A stretch of 64,000 nucleotides of DNA from Dyadobacter sp. Leaf189 (GTDB taxonomy: Bacteria; Bacteroidota; Bacteroidia; Cytophagales; Spirosomataceae): NCBI RefSeq assembly GCF_001424405.1, contig NZ_LMPS01000006.1, forward strand, positions 248,001 through 312,000. The letters are read 5' to 3'. This document shows, in pieces, positions 63,351 through 64,000 of the stretch; positions within the stretch are counted from its first letter, which is position 1, and each line of letters begins with the position of its first letter. The notes below the pieces were generated by a model that was not told the origin of the DNA, searched no databases, and saw only the letters and a program-made list of their open reading frames with translations. A program made the position numbers and the translations under genes.

Positions 63351-63657
63351 AACATTGAACTAGGACAAGAAAAACAATTCTACATTTTTCGAACAAAATC
63401 ATAAACTATTTATACCACGCTGAAAACTAATTCATTTCCGCTCTTTCAGCCATTTCCCCCGCTTGATAATTAAGGTCGCACCTGATGATTTCTCCGTTCC
63501 AACTTTGATATATTAGTCAAGGTTCACGCTCAATCCAGGTCAGATTACGCTTGTCTTCATGCTGTTTCCGGCATTCGGGCATGCTGTGTCTTGTGCGGGG
63601 ATTTAAGTGTGGATTTTATTCGGTTTTCAATCAATCACCTTACTAAATCATTCGTCT
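63351..63657. other. Intergenic stretch before the partial secreted gene
   Basis: About 307 bases (373 in total between the two start codons). I see no convincing gene, RNA structure or repeat; reading frames here are overlaps of the adjacent genes. It probably holds the upstream control region of the gene at 63658. Confidence 0.5.
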
Positions 63658-64000
63658 ATGAAGAAAATTTTACAACTAGTTACATCAATTATCATTCTAC
63701 ATGGCGCTACAACAAGCCTTGCACAGGTTGTAGTAAGTTTTCCCGCCGACCGGGCTGTCTTCCAGAGGAGCAATGCAAATGAAGCCAGCGTATATATCGG
63801 AGGGTATCTTACAAAACCTTTTCAGCAGATTGAAGCGCGGTTCATTCCCTGGATCGCCGGTGAAGGCGAGGCGGCCCCTGCGGGTGGCGGGTGGACATTG
63901 ATTGATAATACCATCGAAGCAGGTCACTTTTACGGTTCGATGACTGTGAAAGGCGGCTGGTACCGCCTTGAAGTGCGCGCTGTAAAAGCAGGCATTGAGC
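63658..64000 (+). CDS. Secreted protein, N-terminal part (runs off the window)
   Basis: Open from ATG 63658 to the window edge, 114 residues visible. The leader ILQLVTSIIILHGATTSLAQ looks like a signal peptide. The mature part is beta-rich (VVVSFPADRAVFQRSN, SVYIGGYLTKPF, GWYRLEVRAVKAG), as in secreted Bacteroidota proteins with an Ig-like first domain. The domain type and any sorting tag lie outside the window, so I make no functional call. Confidence 0.65.
   Translation, partial: MKKILQLVTSIIILHGATTSLAQVVVSFPADRAVFQRSNANEASVYIGGYLTKPFQQIEARFIPWIAGEGEAAPAGGGWTLIDNTIEAGHFYGSMTVKGGWYRLEVRAVKAGIE

Noticed and set aside
62619..63404. Open frame of 261 codons on the plus strand
   Set aside because: Antisense to the VOC dioxygenase, with no recognisable motif.
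1..64000. tRNA, rRNA, prophage, insertion sequence or riboswitch
   Set aside because: I read both strands for these and found no convincing candidate; covariance-model searches (tRNAscan-SE, Infernal) would be needed to exclude them fully.

Overview
The window looks like chromosome of a Bacteroidota bacterium of the order Cytophagales; the gene mix resembles Dyadobacter/Spirosoma relatives, but this is an inference from gene content and no rRNA is present to settle it. The signs are several secreted proteins ending in type IX secretion (T9SS) sorting domains, DUF983 and DUF4199 proteins, and putative Bacteroidota-type promoters (TTG, 16-21 bases, TAnnTTTG). No tRNA, rRNA, prophage, insertion sequence or CRISPR array was found. 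Most of the window is ordinary housekeeping, regulatory and secreted-protein genes with short intergenic gaps.

Layout. 0-5.9 kb: tail of an RND/MMPL transporter, a secreted M28 peptidase, an isolated Anbu-type proteasome relative, a DinB/MDMPI-like protein, a GDSL lipoprotein, a lipid kinase and surE. 6-12.8 kb: an ExuT-like MFS transporter, a large haem-binding dehydrogenase-like lipoprotein, a TetR regulator with a thioredoxin-reductase-like partner sharing a matching operator, an RlmL-like rRNA methyltransferase and a 55-residue small protein. 12.8-20 kb: an AraA-like sugar isomerase facing an AraC regulator, then glgX-treZ. 20-27.6 kb: two large histidine kinases, a receiver protein, CheR and CheB, with no chemotaxis receptor. 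27.7-34.3 kb: DUF983, a palindromic repeat cluster, AraC, a duplicated pair of (adhesin-like + T9SS) genes, DUF4199 and a membrane-anchored LuxR-type regulator. 34.5-39 kb: a CocE/NonD hydrolase, a PIN toxin-antitoxin pair, a sigma-54 activator with a variant GAFTGA loop and a lone receiver. 39-44 kb: a 1597-residue T9SS protein that appears to carry two dead thermolysin-like modules. 44-49.3 kb: SDR + AraC, then a three-gene set of cNMP-binding-type histidine kinase, receiver/TrxR-like fusion and UBP zinc finger. 49.3-53.4 kb: DUF72 and LigD. 53.5-60.4 kb: a receiver, an MBL-fold enzyme, a second treZ, a GH13 alpha-glucosidase and a CinA-type amidohydrolase. 60.4-64 kb: a PA2169-type protein, a Crp/Fnr regulator, an MhqO/MhqD-like quinone-detoxification pair, and the start of a secreted protein.

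How they work together. The carbohydrate genes (glgX, two treZ, GH13 glucosidase) suggest alpha-glucan and trehalose turnover, yet treY is absent here. Signalling is rich: four AraC, one TetR, one Crp/Fnr, one LuxR-type, one NtrC-type and many receivers. The most unusual candidates are the degenerate M4 tandem protein, the kinase/TrxR-like/zinc-finger operon, the lone Anbu gene, and the TetR gene whose operator recurs at its neighbour.
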